64,000 nucleotides of DNA, from NCBI GenBank assembly GCA_902628365.1, contig CACOMW010000001.1, positions 1 through 64,000 on the forward strand, read 5' to 3'. This document shows positions 1-10,349 of the stretch, in pieces. Positions within the stretch are counted from its first letter, which is position 1. Every line of letters starts with the position of its first letter. A program made the translations under genes and the position numbers. The notes beneath the pieces are model-generated. The model was not told where the DNA came from and did not search any database. It was given only the letters and a program-made list of their open reading frames with translations. Source of the DNA: an uncultured Marinoscillum sp. GTDB taxonomy: Bacteria; Bacteroidota; Bacteroidia; Cytophagales; MED-G16.

Positions 1-1026
1 AATATAAGCCCTAAAAATCTTTATAGTACACCAAAAAAAGTAAAAATTTCAAAATCTGGAACGATTAAGATATCCCTTGAAAATGAAATTTCTCCTATAG
101 AGCCTATAAAAGATTCTAAGTACATAAAACATGTCAAAATAAAAAGTGAAATGCTTTCAAAGTTTTGGGGAAGAGATATGTTTTTACAAGCTAATGTTCT
201 TGTTCCTCATAATTTTAATAAAAACTCAAAGGTTAAATACCCATTAATGATTTTTCATGGACACTTTCCAAATACATTTAGAGGATTTAGAACTGAACCT
301 CCAGCTGCACCAAAAAAAGATACTATATATAATTCAAGATTTGGAATTACGGGGTACAAATATATCCAAGAAAAAGAAGCATATGATCTATATAAAAATT
401 GGATTAGTGATGATTTTCCTAGATTTATTGCAATTGAAATTCAACATCAAAATCCATATTATGATGATTCTTATGCTGTTAATTCAGCAAATTTAGGTCC
501 ATACGGAGATGCTATCACATATGAGTTAATCCCCCATGTAGAAAATTTATTTAATGGTGTTGGAGAAGGATGGGGAAGGTTTCTATATGGTGGTTCAACA
601 GGTGGTTGGGAAGCATTAGCAGTTCAGGTTTTTTATCCAAGTGAATATAATGGCTGTTTTGCAGCATGTCCAGACCCTATTGATTTTAGAGCTTTTACAG
701 TAGTTAATATTTATGAGGATGAAAATGCATATTATCATAAAAGTGATTATAAGAAAACTTTAAGAGCTGGAATGAGAGATGGTAAGGGAATTATAAAATC
801 TCACCTTATAGATATGAATCATAGAGAAATGGTTTTAGGCTCAAAAGGAAGATCAGGAGATCAATGGGATATCTGGCAAGCAGTATTTTCTCCTGCAGGA
901 GATGACGGGTACCCGAAACCTATATGGGATAAAAAAACAGGAAAAATTGATAAATATGTTGCAGAATATTGGAAAGAAAATTATGATCTAAGCTATATTT
1001 TAGAAAGAGATGAAGAATGGGGTTGA
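1..1026 (+). CDS. Putative alpha/beta-hydrolase (esterase-like) protein, 5' end outside window; 3' end possibly truncated
   Basis: Frame 1 is open from base 1 to the TGA at 1024-1026, so the listed ATG at 151 is probably internal. 'YGGSTGGWEALA' resembles a nucleophile elbow (GxSxGG). Confidence 0.6.
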   Translation, partial: NISPKNLYSTPKKVKISKSGTIKISLENEISPIEPIKDSKYIKHVKIKSEMLSKFWGRDMFLQANVLVPHNFNKNSKVKYPLMIFHGHFPNTFRGFRTEPPAAPKKDTIYNSRFGITGYKYIQEKEAYDLYKNWISDDFPRFIAIEIQHQNPYYDDSYAVNSANLGPYGDAITYELIPHVENLFNGVGEGWGRFLYGGSTGGWEALAVQVFYPSEYNGCFAACPDPIDFRAFTVVNIYEDENAYYHKSDYKKTLRAGMRDGKGIIKSHLIDMNHREMVLGSKGRSGDQWDIWQAVFSPAGDDGYPKPIWDKKTGKIDKYVAEYWKENYDLSYILERDEEWG

Positions 1027-1107
1027 CGATGGATTTTGGAAAATATATGACAGAAACGGAAAATTGGATAAAGAATTATATTTTAAAAATGGTTTGCGAG
1101 TTGGAAT

Positions 1108-1599
1108 CTAATCTTCAGTAACTGTTAATATATTATCTTCAACTTTTGCTGTTAAAGATTTTAAATCTTGACCAGCTGCTGGTCCTGAAACAAAACTACC
1201 ATCATTTTTGAATATTGAATCATGACAGGTGCAGGTAAAATTATTATTAGTATAAGCCCAACTAGTTCTACATTGTGCATGAGGACAGATACTTGAAAAT
1301 GCCCTAATAATGTCTGATCCTACATTAACTAAAAGTAATGCACCTTCATCAAACCTTTTCCATCCACCCGTATTTTTTAAAATTTTAAAATTATTATGAT
1401 TTAAATCAATTTTGATATTAGTGCTATCTATATTATACCCATTCTCCCAGCTATCTTCATCTTCATTTTTATTTTCATCATCAACTGGAGTTATATCCTC
1501 AACTTTTTCTGAACAGCTTATAAAAAATGACGAACCTAATGTTGCAAACAAAGCGGATGAACTTGCTGTTTTTAAAAATTTTCTCCTGTTTTTAATCAT
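1108..1599 (-). CDS. Rieske [2Fe-2S] domain lipoprotein with Tat-like signal
   Basis: CPH...CTCH cluster motif; N-terminal RRKFLK twin-arginine motif and a hydrophobic stretch ending in ISC (lipobox-like). Confidence 0.75.
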   Translation of the reverse strand: MIKNRRKFLKTASSSALFATLGSSFFISCSEKVEDITPVDDENKNEDEDSWENGYNIDSTNIKIDLNHNNFKILKNTGGWKRFDEGALLLVNVGSDIIRAFSSICPHAQCRTSWAYTNNNFTCTCHDSIFKNDGSFVSGPAAGQDLKSLTAKVEDNILTVTED

Positions 1600-1655
1600 A
1601 GTTATATGTAAAACTAATAATTAAATATAATGTTACTATCAATCTAAATATTTTA

Positions 1656-3863
1656 TTATAAGCTTAGTAAATATTGGAATTTAATAAAAATTTGAGAATT
1701 ATCTACTAAATAGTTTTTATTGTTATTTGTTAAATTTTGATTTCCACCTATGTAGAAAATTGTAAATGGATTTGGTGTATATTCAAATAAAGGTTGAATA
1801 AATAAATAATCATTAAAATCATTTAATTCTATGACCAATCTTATTCCAAGAGAATTTGTAAATTGATATTTTGAATCTGCTCTGTATATAAACCCATTAT
1901 AATAAAATTCATTTTTATCCATATATTTTAATCTAGAAAAATCAATAGAGTTAGCAATTGAAAAGCTATTATTTATTTGAAGTCGTATTCTTGAAAAAAA
2001 ATTTAGTTCTTTACCAATTTCTGGATTATCTGAATTAAAAGCTATATCTCTCCCAATTCCAAAATTGGATGTAATGGATAAAATTTCATTTGGATTACTA
2101 GAAAAATTTATTCTACTAGTTCCATATTTTTTATATTCTTTTCCAAGATAATTGGTTGTAAAATCAAAATCATAAATGTAGGAAATACTAGTATTTCCAA
2201 TTATCTCCGCATTTAATATAGCATCTAAACTCATAACATCTAAGTTATTATTAAAATCATATAATATATCCTTCTTGATAGCATATGATGCTCCCTTAAA
2301 AAAACCTTTATCCCAATTTTTCTTATAGGATTGATAAAATGTTAACCATTTTCTATCATTTTTTACTGCAAAACCAACATCTGCTCTATATTCAGGATTT
2401 ATACTTTTATAACCCAAGTAGGTTGTCCAGTTTTCAGTACTTCTTAAAAGGCCAATTGATACTCCAGTACCATTAAATTTTTCTCCATCAAGTTTAACAG
2501 TTTTACTATTAAATGAATCTTCAGAATCTATCCAGTTAGTATTTGGTTCTTGATTATAGTTTTTTAATATGTCAAATGAAACCCTTATATTTTTTGATAA
2601 TTGAAATAAACCATCTAATCCAAAAATATTACCATATCCACCACCTTTATAATATCTGCTAGTTGATAGAAACCCAATTTTTGAACCGCCTTTTAATAAT
2701 CTTTGATATCTAAATACATTTATTAAACTTTTACCTCCTTCTCCAAAATATGATCTATCATTACCAGCAATCAAATATGGTGAATCATTATCAATAGAAG
2801 AAAGAAAAAATACTCTTGAGTTTGTACCTTGATTTAAGATTTTGAGAGCATATAATGGATTATTTATTGACCTAGAATAAAATGGTTGTAAATCATCAGA
2901 GTTTATATTTAGAATATCAGTCCCTTTATTAAAGAAAGGTCTTTTTTCAGGATAGCTTAATGAATAAGCTGAGTTAGCATCAATTTTAGTTACATCAGAT
3001 TCAACTTGAGAAAAATCTGGATTAATCGTTAATTCAATAGATAAATTTTTTGATAATTCTGCATTAATACCTATTCCAAGGTTAGTTTTTATTTTACCAT
3101 ATTCTACTATATTTGAATTTTGATTATAACTACCGCTTACATTACTTGAAACATATGGTAACAAATTAATTTTTTTTTTTATTATAATATCATTAAATAT
3201 TATTTCATCTTCTAGTTGACAAGTTGAGCAGTTATTATCTCTATCAACCTTTCCAGACTGAAGAAAATAATCTTTATATTTTCGCCATAATCCAAATTTC
3301 CATTTCTGATTTTTTCCATTAGGAAATGGTATTGAAGAAAATGGGATTTTCATTTCAATATAATATCTATTTCCTTTGATTGCTCCAACTGATTCATATT
3401 CTAAATCATAAGAAATTTGATATCGTTTTTCTTCATCTACTTCATTTAAAACTCTAACATCAACTTGAGAACCATATGGGTTTGATGCAATAAATATATT
3501 ATTTCTACCATCACCATAAGTATCAATGTTAAAACCAATAACATCATCATTAAAAATTCCAAAGTCATCTCTTTTCCTAACAGATGCTCTTACATTTTCT
3601 TTAGTTTCTGCGTCAAAAGCTAAATAAATAAATTTATCTGAGTAATATATATAACCTAAAGTCTTTACAATTGGTTCAATATTGTATCCTGGTTCAACTT
3701 CAAAATCAAAATCAACTTTTGTGGCATTCTCCCATTCTTTATCATTTAAAACTCCATCTAAAATTATTTTATCATCTGACACTTTGGTGGGTATATAAGT
3801 GTCTTGTCCGAATAAATTAGTTAGATGAAAAAATATAAAAAAAGAAAGTAAATACGGCTTCAT
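1656..3863 (-). CDS. DUF5916-type protein: CBM9-like N-terminal domain plus outer-membrane beta-barrel
   Basis: 'KIILDGVLNDKEWENA' CBM9-like start, signal peptide, 'YPEKRPFF' and 'INPDFSQVESD' motifs typical of the family. Confidence 0.75.
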   Translation of the reverse strand: MKPYLLSFFIFFHLTNLFGQDTYIPTKVSDDKIILDGVLNDKEWENATKVDFDFEVEPGYNIEPIVKTLGYIYYSDKFIYLAFDAETKENVRASVRKRDDFGIFNDDVIGFNIDTYGDGRNNIFIASNPYGSQVDVRVLNEVDEEKRYQISYDLEYESVGAIKGNRYYIEMKIPFSSIPFPNGKNQKWKFGLWRKYKDYFLQSGKVDRDNNCSTCQLEDEIIFNDIIIKKKINLLPYVSSNVSGSYNQNSNIVEYGKIKTNLGIGINAELSKNLSIELTINPDFSQVESDVTKIDANSAYSLSYPEKRPFFNKGTDILNINSDDLQPFYSRSINNPLYALKILNQGTNSRVFFLSSIDNDSPYLIAGNDRSYFGEGGKSLINVFRYQRLLKGGSKIGFLSTSRYYKGGGYGNIFGLDGLFQLSKNIRVSFDILKNYNQEPNTNWIDSEDSFNSKTVKLDGEKFNGTGVSIGLLRSTENWTTYLGYKSINPEYRADVGFAVKNDRKWLTFYQSYKKNWDKGFFKGASYAIKKDILYDFNNNLDVMSLDAILNAEIIGNTSISYIYDFDFTTNYLGKEYKKYGTSRINFSSNPNEILSITSNFGIGRDIAFNSDNPEIGKELNFFSRIRLQINNSFSIANSIDFSRLKYMDKNEFYYNGFIYRADSKYQFTNSLGIRLVIELNDFNDYLFIQPLFEYTPNPFTIFYIGGNQNLTNNNKNYLVDNSQIFIKFQYLLSL

Positions 3864-3948
3864 TTTACAATTGCGAAGTTAAATTACCAAAATTTAATTA
3901 TTGTTCTTTTCATTCAGTTTTTTTATATTAAAAATTAAATTTGTAATT

Positions 3949-5220
3949 ATGCCAACATACTACATAACAACATTAAATATTGCTATTCCAGTATTTATAT
4001 CTCTTATTTTATTGGAAATATTTTATGCTAAATATCTTGATAGGACCTATGTTATTAGAAGTATGGATACTCTTTCTAGTTTATGTTCTGGATTAACCAA
4101 TGTTATTAGGGATGTCTTAGGGTTAACTATTATCATTTTATCTTACGACTTTATGGTAGATAATTTAGCATTATTTAAAATAAAAACTACATGGTTAACT
4201 TATGTCATAGCATTTATTGGTATTGATTTTGCAGGTTATTGGGTTCATAGAATAAACCATAGCATTAATTATTTTTGGAATCATCATATTATTCATCATA
4301 GCAGTGAGGAATTTAATTTAGCTTGTGCTTTAAGACAATCTATTTCCAATTTTTTTTCTCTTACTTTTATTTTTTTAATTCCAACTGCAATTCTTGGAAT
4401 TCCAACAGAAGTAATTACTTTTCTTGCCCCACTTCATTTATTTGCACAGTATTGGTACCATACTAGACTTATTGGTAAACTTGGTTTTTTGGAGTACATA
4501 ATCGTAACACCCTCACATCATAGAGTACATCATGCAATTAATAAAGAATATTTAGATAAAAATTTATCTCAAATATTTATAATTTGGGATAAGTTATTTG
4601 GAACATTTCAAGAAGAATTGGACGATGTTCCTCCGGTTTACGGAGTTAAAAGACCGGTAAGATCTTGGAATCCCATATATATTAATTTTGTCCATCTATT
4701 TTTATTAATTAAAGATGCTTGGAGAACAAACAATTGGATTGATAAATTTAGAATATGGTTTATGCCCACAGGATGGAGACCAAAAGATGTTGAAAAAAAA
4801 TTTCCTGTGTCTACAATAGAATCTACAAATAATTATGAAAAATATTATCCTAGTATATCCAATAATTTGCAAATATGGTCTTGGATACAATATGTGATAG
4901 TTTCATTTTTTATGATGTATTTTATTAATCATCTTCATTTAATAACATTTGTTGAAGGTATTTTTTATTCTCTTTTTTTATTTATTTTCATTTATAGTTT
5001 AACCAGCCTAATGGATCGAGATACTTATGCCTTATTTTTTGAGTTAATCAAATCTATTTTAGGACTTTTTATAATAATTTTTTTTGGAGATTGGTTTCTT
5101 ATCAGTGATTATTTTAGTTCTGCAACGTTTATAATACAAACATATTTCATTAGTTCATTACTAATTGTATTCTACTTTTCTTATTTTGAAAAAAATCAAT
5201 TGAGCTACTCTAAAGAATAA
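3949..5220 (+). CDS. Sterol desaturase / fatty acid hydroxylase family membrane protein
   Basis: Histidine boxes HRINH, HHIIHHS, HHRVHH with multiple TM segments; ATG at 3949 preferred over the upstream start of the ORF track. Confidence 0.85.
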   Translation: MPTYYITTLNIAIPVFISLILLEIFYAKYLDRTYVIRSMDTLSSLCSGLTNVIRDVLGLTIIILSYDFMVDNLALFKIKTTWLTYVIAFIGIDFAGYWVHRINHSINYFWNHHIIHHSSEEFNLACALRQSISNFFSLTFIFLIPTAILGIPTEVITFLAPLHLFAQYWYHTRLIGKLGFLEYIIVTPSHHRVHHAINKEYLDKNLSQIFIIWDKLFGTFQEELDDVPPVYGVKRPVRSWNPIYINFVHLFLLIKDAWRTNNWIDKFRIWFMPTGWRPKDVEKKFPVSTIESTNNYEKYYPSISNNLQIWSWIQYVIVSFFMMYFINHLHLITFVEGIFYSLFLFIFIYSLTSLMDRDTYALFFELIKSILGLFIIIFFGDWFLISDYFSSATFIIQTYFISSLLIVFYFSYFEKNQLSYSKE

Positions 5221-5221
5221 T

Positions 5222-6844
5222 TTATTTTTCATCCATGAAAGGGTATCTGTAATTTTTTGGGCTTTCAAATAATTCTTTAATTGTTCTTGGTGAAACCCAT
5301 CTAATTAAATTAAGATATGATCCAGCTTTATCGTTTGTTCCAGATGCTCTACCACCTCCAAATGGTTGTTGTCCAACAACAGCACCAGTTGGTTTATCGT
5401 TAATATAAAAGTTACCGGCTGAATGTTCTAGTTTTGTTTTTGCAAGCTCAATTGCATTTTTATCTTTTGCAAAAATTGCACCGGTTAGGGCATAAGGAGA
5501 TGTTTCATTTACTAAATTGAGTGTTTCTTCGTACTTGTCTTTATCATAAATATATATAGTAACTACTGGTCCAAAAATCTCTTCACACATTAATTTACTT
5601 TTTGGATTTGTAGATAAAAAAATTGTTGGTTCGATAAAATATCCATTGGACTTATCATAATTTCCTCCAATTACTAATTCATGCTCATTATCATTTTTAG
5701 CAAAATCTATATATGAAGAAATATTATCAAATGCTTTTTCATCTATTACTGCATTAACAAAATTTGTAAAATCTTCAGGGGTTCCCATTTTTAAACTTGA
5801 TACATCTTTAATAAGATTTTTTTTAATTTCATTCCATAAATTATTTGGTAGGTATATTCTAGAAGGTGCACTACATTTTTGTCCTTGAAATTCAAAACCT
5901 CCTCGTAATATAGCAGTTGAAATTGCTAAAGGGTCAGAAGACTTATGAGCAATTATAAAATCTTTTCCTCCTGTTTCTCCAACTATTCTTGGATAAGATT
6001 TATACTTTTTTATGTTTTCACCTATTATTTTCCAAAAGTTTTGAAATACACCTGTACTTCCTGTAAAATGAATACCTCCAAAGTCTCTATGATTAAATAT
6101 TATATTTCCAGCAGTTTTTCCATCAGTATGAATTAAATTGATTACACCATCTGGAAGCCCAGCTTCTTTAAATACTTTCATTATTACATTTGCAGAATAA
6201 ATTTGAGTACTTGATGCTTTCCATACTACTGTATTTCCCATCAAAGCAACACTTGAACAAAGGTTTCCTGCAATTGATGTAAAATTGAATGGGCTTAAAG
6301 CAAAAATGAATCCTTCTAATGGTCTATATGATAGAGAGTTTTTCATTCCATTAGGAGAAATTGGTTGATCCTCATGAATTTTTTTCATGTAATAAGGGTT
6401 AAATCTTAAAAAATCAATTAATTCACATGCTGCATCAATTTCTGCTTGAAATACATTTTTTGATTGCCCCAGCATAGTTGTAGCATTTATTTCAGATCGA
6501 TATGGCCCTGCAAATAATTCGGCTGCTTTAATAAAAATTTTTGCTCTTTTTTCAGGTCCAATTTTATTCCAATTCTCTTTAGCATTCATGGCAGCTTTTA
6601 TAGCACTTTTCACATGAGATTCATCTCCCTTATTATAAAATCCTAAAGTATGATTGTGATCATGAGGGGTTGAAATTCTTATTTTATTATCAGTTCTTAT
6701 TTCTTTACCACCAATGAACATAGGTATATCTATCTTTTTATTTTTTAACTCTTCAATTTTCTTTTTTAATTCAACTTTCTCTTTTGATTTAGATTTATAT
6801 TCTAAAACAGGTTCATTAATAGGAATTTCATTTAGATTTTTCAT
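5222..6844 (-). CDS. pruA: L-glutamate gamma-semialdehyde dehydrogenase
   Basis: Aldehyde dehydrogenase motifs VGETGGKD and GGFEFQGQKCSAPSR, C-terminal PFGGGRASGTNDKAGS. Confidence 0.9.
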   Translation of the reverse strand: MKNLNEIPINEPVLEYKSKSKEKVELKKKIEELKNKKIDIPMFIGGKEIRTDNKIRISTPHDHNHTLGFYNKGDESHVKSAIKAAMNAKENWNKIGPEKRAKIFIKAAELFAGPYRSEINATTMLGQSKNVFQAEIDAACELIDFLRFNPYYMKKIHEDQPISPNGMKNSLSYRPLEGFIFALSPFNFTSIAGNLCSSVALMGNTVVWKASSTQIYSANVIMKVFKEAGLPDGVINLIHTDGKTAGNIIFNHRDFGGIHFTGSTGVFQNFWKIIGENIKKYKSYPRIVGETGGKDFIIAHKSSDPLAISTAILRGGFEFQGQKCSAPSRIYLPNNLWNEIKKNLIKDVSSLKMGTPEDFTNFVNAVIDEKAFDNISSYIDFAKNDNEHELVIGGNYDKSNGYFIEPTIFLSTNPKSKLMCEEIFGPVVTIYIYDKDKYEETLNLVNETSPYALTGAIFAKDKNAIELAKTKLEHSAGNFYINDKPTGAVVGQQPFGGGRASGTNDKAGSYLNLIRWVSPRTIKELFESPKNYRYPFMDEK

Positions 6845-6852
6845 ATTTCCAG

Positions 6853-7233
6853 TTATTTATTTTTTAATATTTCAAGTTTATTTTTTGATAATTCTCTGTT
6901 TGAATTCATAATATCATAAATCTCTAAATCTTTTTCTAGTTGTTTATCTTTTTCAAGTAATTTAAATATTTGGTCTATTAAATCTAAAGCTTCTTCTCTT
7001 ATTGAATAAAAAATGAACTGATTAACATATTTCATATTTAATAAATTTGCATTTTTTAGGTAATTAACATGTCTTGAGGTTTTTGTTTGAGTAAAATTTA
7101 AAATTAGTTCTAAATCTGCAATACAAGATTCTTTTCTATTATATAAAATATTCATTATTCTAATTCTTGAAATGTCAGAAAATGATCTGAAAACCTTACT
7201 TCCATAATCGACGTTAAAATTTTTTAATCTCAT
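6853..7233 (-). CDS. ArsR-family winged-helix transcriptional regulator
   Basis: ArsR-like HTH 'SDISRIRIMNILYNRKESCIADLELILNFTQTKTSRHVNYLKNANLL'. Confidence 0.8.
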   Translation of the reverse strand: MRLKNFNVDYGSKVFRSFSDISRIRIMNILYNRKESCIADLELILNFTQTKTSRHVNYLKNANLLNMKYVNQFIFYSIREEALDLIDQIFKLLEKDKQLEKDLEIYDIMNSNRELSKNKLEILKNK

Positions 7234-7334
7234 AGTTAATAATAGTTAATAAATGCATCTTTTATGAAAACAAAATAATATTTAAGTAATTTAGCGATGA
7301 AATAATTATTAATTATAAAAATTTTTCAATTTTA

Positions 7335-7973
7335 ATGTTGTTCAAAAAACTTGTTTACTTAATAGCCATTTTCTTTCTTTTTAGTCATTTTACTTTCTCT
7401 CAAGGTGAAAAAAAGATCATACAGATGTCTGGTGTTGTTGTTGGCGCTGATAGCATCTCAGGAGTTGGTGGGGTTCATATATATGTGCCTAAAGCAGGAA
7501 GAGGAACAACCTCTAACCCTTATGGGTACTTTACCATGCCGGTTTTAGAAGATGACAGTTTAATTATTAGTGCTGTTGGTTATCAAAAACAAAATTTGAT
7601 TGTACCTGGAGACAAGGGTGAATCAATCTCTTTAATTATAGAGTTAAAACCTGATACAACGATACTTCCTGAATTAGAAATCTTTCCGTATCCAACAGAA
7701 GAATTATTCAAAAAAGCTGTTTTAGCTTTAGAATTACCAAACAGGAGAGACCTAGAAAATTTAGATAAATCATTAAATAAACAACTTTTGAGGGAAATGT
7801 ATATGAATGAACCAATGAGTGCAAATATGAACTATAAGTATTTTATGGATCAACAAATGCTTGCTACATCTAATAAATATCAATTACCATCAAACCCGTT
7901 GTTGAATCCATTTGCTTGGGCTAGATTTATAAAAGCTATTAAAAGAGGAGACTTCAAGAAAAAAAATAATTAA
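7335..7973 (+). CDS. Carboxypeptidase-like regulatory-domain secreted protein
   Basis: Signal peptide; 'GVVVGADSISGVGGVHIYVPKAGRGTTSNPYGYFTMPVLEDDSLIISAVGY' CarboxypepD_reg-like. Confidence 0.75.
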   Translation: MLFKKLVYLIAIFFLFSHFTFSQGEKKIIQMSGVVVGADSISGVGGVHIYVPKAGRGTTSNPYGYFTMPVLEDDSLIISAVGYQKQNLIVPGDKGESISLIIELKPDTTILPELEIFPYPTEELFKKAVLALELPNRRDLENLDKSLNKQLLREMYMNEPMSANMNYKYFMDQQMLATSNKYQLPSNPLLNPFAWARFIKAIKRGDFKKKNN

Positions 7974-7982
7974 ATACAATTG

Positions 7983-8054
7983 TAGCCTCGACAGGAGTCG
8001 AACCTGTATCTAGAGTTTAGGAAACTCCTATTCTATCCATTGAACTACGAGGCC
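7983..8054 (-). tRNA. tRNA-Arg (anticodon CCU)
   Basis: Cloverleaf on the minus strand: acceptor GGCCTCG/CGAGGCT, D-stem GTTC/GAAT, anticodon stem GGAGT-TTCCTAA-ACTCT, T-arm ACAGG-TTCGACT-CCTGT. Confidence 0.93.
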
Positions 8055-8157
8055 AATATAAGAGCAAATGTAGTTTTTGATAAAATAAAATTAATATTAA
8101 TTTAATATTTAATTTGGAGGATAATTATTTCATGGTGATATTTGAATTTTATCAGAT

Positions 8158-9567
8158 ATGACTGAAGAATTTAAAAAACGTCAAGAAAAGTTAAGGAAAT
8201 TAGTTTTAGATTTTGAAATGAATTTAAGCCAGAATAAAAAGGTTTATTATGATTCAGAATATTATGAAAAAATTGTTAAATGGTATATTGATAATCATAA
8301 ATTTAAGAAAGGTTTAGATGCTGCTAATTTTGCTATATTTCAACATTCTTATTCATCAGATTTATTGTTCCTGAAAGCTAATATTTTAGTAGCTATGCAA
8401 AAATTTAAGGAGTCATTAGAAATGCTTGATAAAGCTTATCTTTTAAATCCAACAGATGAAAATATTTTTATTTTAAAAGGACAAGTTTTTGTTATATTAG
8501 GAAGGATAAAAAAAGCTTTGAAAGTCTTTAAAAGTGCAATTCGATTTTCTTCAAATAAGGACGAATTGTATTACCAAATAGGATTGGCGTATAAATCTTC
8601 AGAAAGATATAAAAAAGCTTTAAAATACTTTAAAAAAGCTGTGAACTCAAATATATCACATGAAAATGCACTCAATGATTTGGCAGAATGCTTTAATATT
8701 TTAGGAGACAGCAAGAAAAGCATAAAATTTTATAAAAAGTTTATAGATCAAGACCCATATTCTGAATTTGCTTGGTTTAATCTTGCCAAAGTATATTATA
8801 ATTTAAAAAAATATAATAAATCGATAAAAGCATATGAATATTCAATTACAATAAATGATGAGTTTTCATCAGCATATTTAGGTCTGGGAGAAGCATATAA
8901 AAAAATGAAAAAATTCAAGAAAGCAACAAAAATATTTGAAACAATTTATGAATTAGATGGTCCTGGGTTTGATATATATTATCATTTAGGTAATATTTAT
9001 TTTTTGAGAAATGAATATGATATTTCAATCAAATTTTTTCAAAAGGCATTAAAAGAAAAGGAATATCATGTGAAATCTTTGATTGGAATTGGAAAAAGCC
9101 TATCATCTATTGAAAAATGGCATGAAGCTATTCATTACTTTAGAAAAGCTATAAGCATTGAAGGAGATAATATTATTTGTTTAAAATTTTTGGCAAAAGC
9201 TGAATTCGAAATTGGTAATATAATTTCTAGTAAAGAACTTTTCAATGAAGCATTGAAACTGAATAAAAATGATAAAGATATATATCTAGATTATTCATTT
9301 GTTTATTATAGCAATGATAATTTTGAAAGATCTATCGAAATAATAGAAAATGGTATAAACGAATTACCTAAGGAATCTATTTTATATTATAGATTAGTAA
9401 TTTATTTATTAAAAGCTGGTAGGTATAAAGAATCTATTTCAGTTTTAGAAAGTGCTTTATCTATTAATTTTAATAATCATTATATTTTATTTGAGTTTTT
9501 ACCTGAATTAAATGAAAATTCAGCATTTTACAGAATAATAAATCAGTTTAAAGAAAATAGATTATGA
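8158..9567 (+). CDS. Tetratricopeptide-repeat protein
   Basis: Multiple consecutive TPR motifs (e.g. 'AWFNLAKVYYNLKKYNKSIKAYEYSITIN'). Confidence 0.85.
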   Translation: MTEEFKKRQEKLRKLVLDFEMNLSQNKKVYYDSEYYEKIVKWYIDNHKFKKGLDAANFAIFQHSYSSDLLFLKANILVAMQKFKESLEMLDKAYLLNPTDENIFILKGQVFVILGRIKKALKVFKSAIRFSSNKDELYYQIGLAYKSSERYKKALKYFKKAVNSNISHENALNDLAECFNILGDSKKSIKFYKKFIDQDPYSEFAWFNLAKVYYNLKKYNKSIKAYEYSITINDEFSSAYLGLGEAYKKMKKFKKATKIFETIYELDGPGFDIYYHLGNIYFLRNEYDISIKFFQKALKEKEYHVKSLIGIGKSLSSIEKWHEAIHYFRKAISIEGDNIICLKFLAKAEFEIGNIISSKELFNEALKLNKNDKDIYLDYSFVYYSNDNFERSIEIIENGINELPKESILYYRLVIYLLKAGRYKESISVLESALSINFNNHYILFEFLPELNENSAFYRIINQFKENRL

Positions 9568-10322
9568 TGAATTATCACTTAAAAAACTTACCTGAAAGAA
9601 CTAAGAAAACTCGTGATAAAGGTTTAACAATGGTGATAGATAAAGGATCAAGTATAAATGAATGTAAAAATTTAATTGAATCCTCAGGTGAGTTTATTGA
9701 TCTTGTAAAATTTGGTTGGTCTACTTCTTTGTTAACCAAGGATTTAGTTAAAAAAATTAATATGTTCAAAAAAGTTGAGATATCAGTTTATTTTGGTGGA
9801 ACTTTATTTGAAGCTTTTGTTGCAAGAGATCAATTTGAAGATTATATCGATGTTTTAAAAAAGTATAATTTGAAATATGCTGAAGTATCTGATGGTTCAA
9901 TTGAAATTCCTCATAAGAAAAAATGTGAATATATTTCTGAATTATCTAAACATGTTACTGTCTTATCAGAGGTTGGGTCTAAAGATACAAGAAAAATAAT
10001 TCCTCCTTATAAATGGATTAGGCAAATGAGAAATGAATTAGAGGCTGGATCATGGAAAGTTATTGGTGAAGCAAGAGATTCTGGCAATGTAGGTCTTTTT
10101 AGACATTCTGGAGAGGTGAGACAAGGCTTAGTTGAGGAGATTTTAACTGAAATTCCTTCAGAGAAAATTATATGGGAAGCACCACAAAAAGCTCAACAAG
10201 TTTGGTTTGTACAGTTGTCTGGTCCCAACGTTAATCTTGGAAATATTTCAGGAAATGAGGTAATATCTTTGGAGACAATAAGATTAGGTCTTAGGGGGGA
10301 CACTTTCCATCAATATTTATAA
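9564..10322 (+). CDS. comA: Phosphosulfolactate synthase family protein (ComA-like)
   Basis: 'RTKKTRDKGLTMVIDKG', 'VKFGWSTS', 'YFGGTLFEAF', 'GEARDSGNVGLF', 'IIWEAPQKAQQVWFV' motifs. Confidence 0.85.
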   Translation: MMNYHLKNLPERTKKTRDKGLTMVIDKGSSINECKNLIESSGEFIDLVKFGWSTSLLTKDLVKKINMFKKVEISVYFGGTLFEAFVARDQFEDYIDVLKKYNLKYAEVSDGSIEIPHKKKCEYISELSKHVTVLSEVGSKDTRKIIPPYKWIRQMRNELEAGSWKVIGEARDSGNVGLFRHSGEVRQGLVEEILTEIPSEKIIWEAPQKAQQVWFVQLSGPNVNLGNISGNEVISLETIRLGLRGDTFHQYL

Positions 10323-10349
10323 TTTAAGGATATAATTAAATAATTATAC

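Noticed and set aside
257-496. 79-aa +frame ORF inside the partial hydrolase
   Set aside because: Overlaps a better-supported frame; Ile/Leu-rich translation typical of out-of-frame AT-rich DNA.
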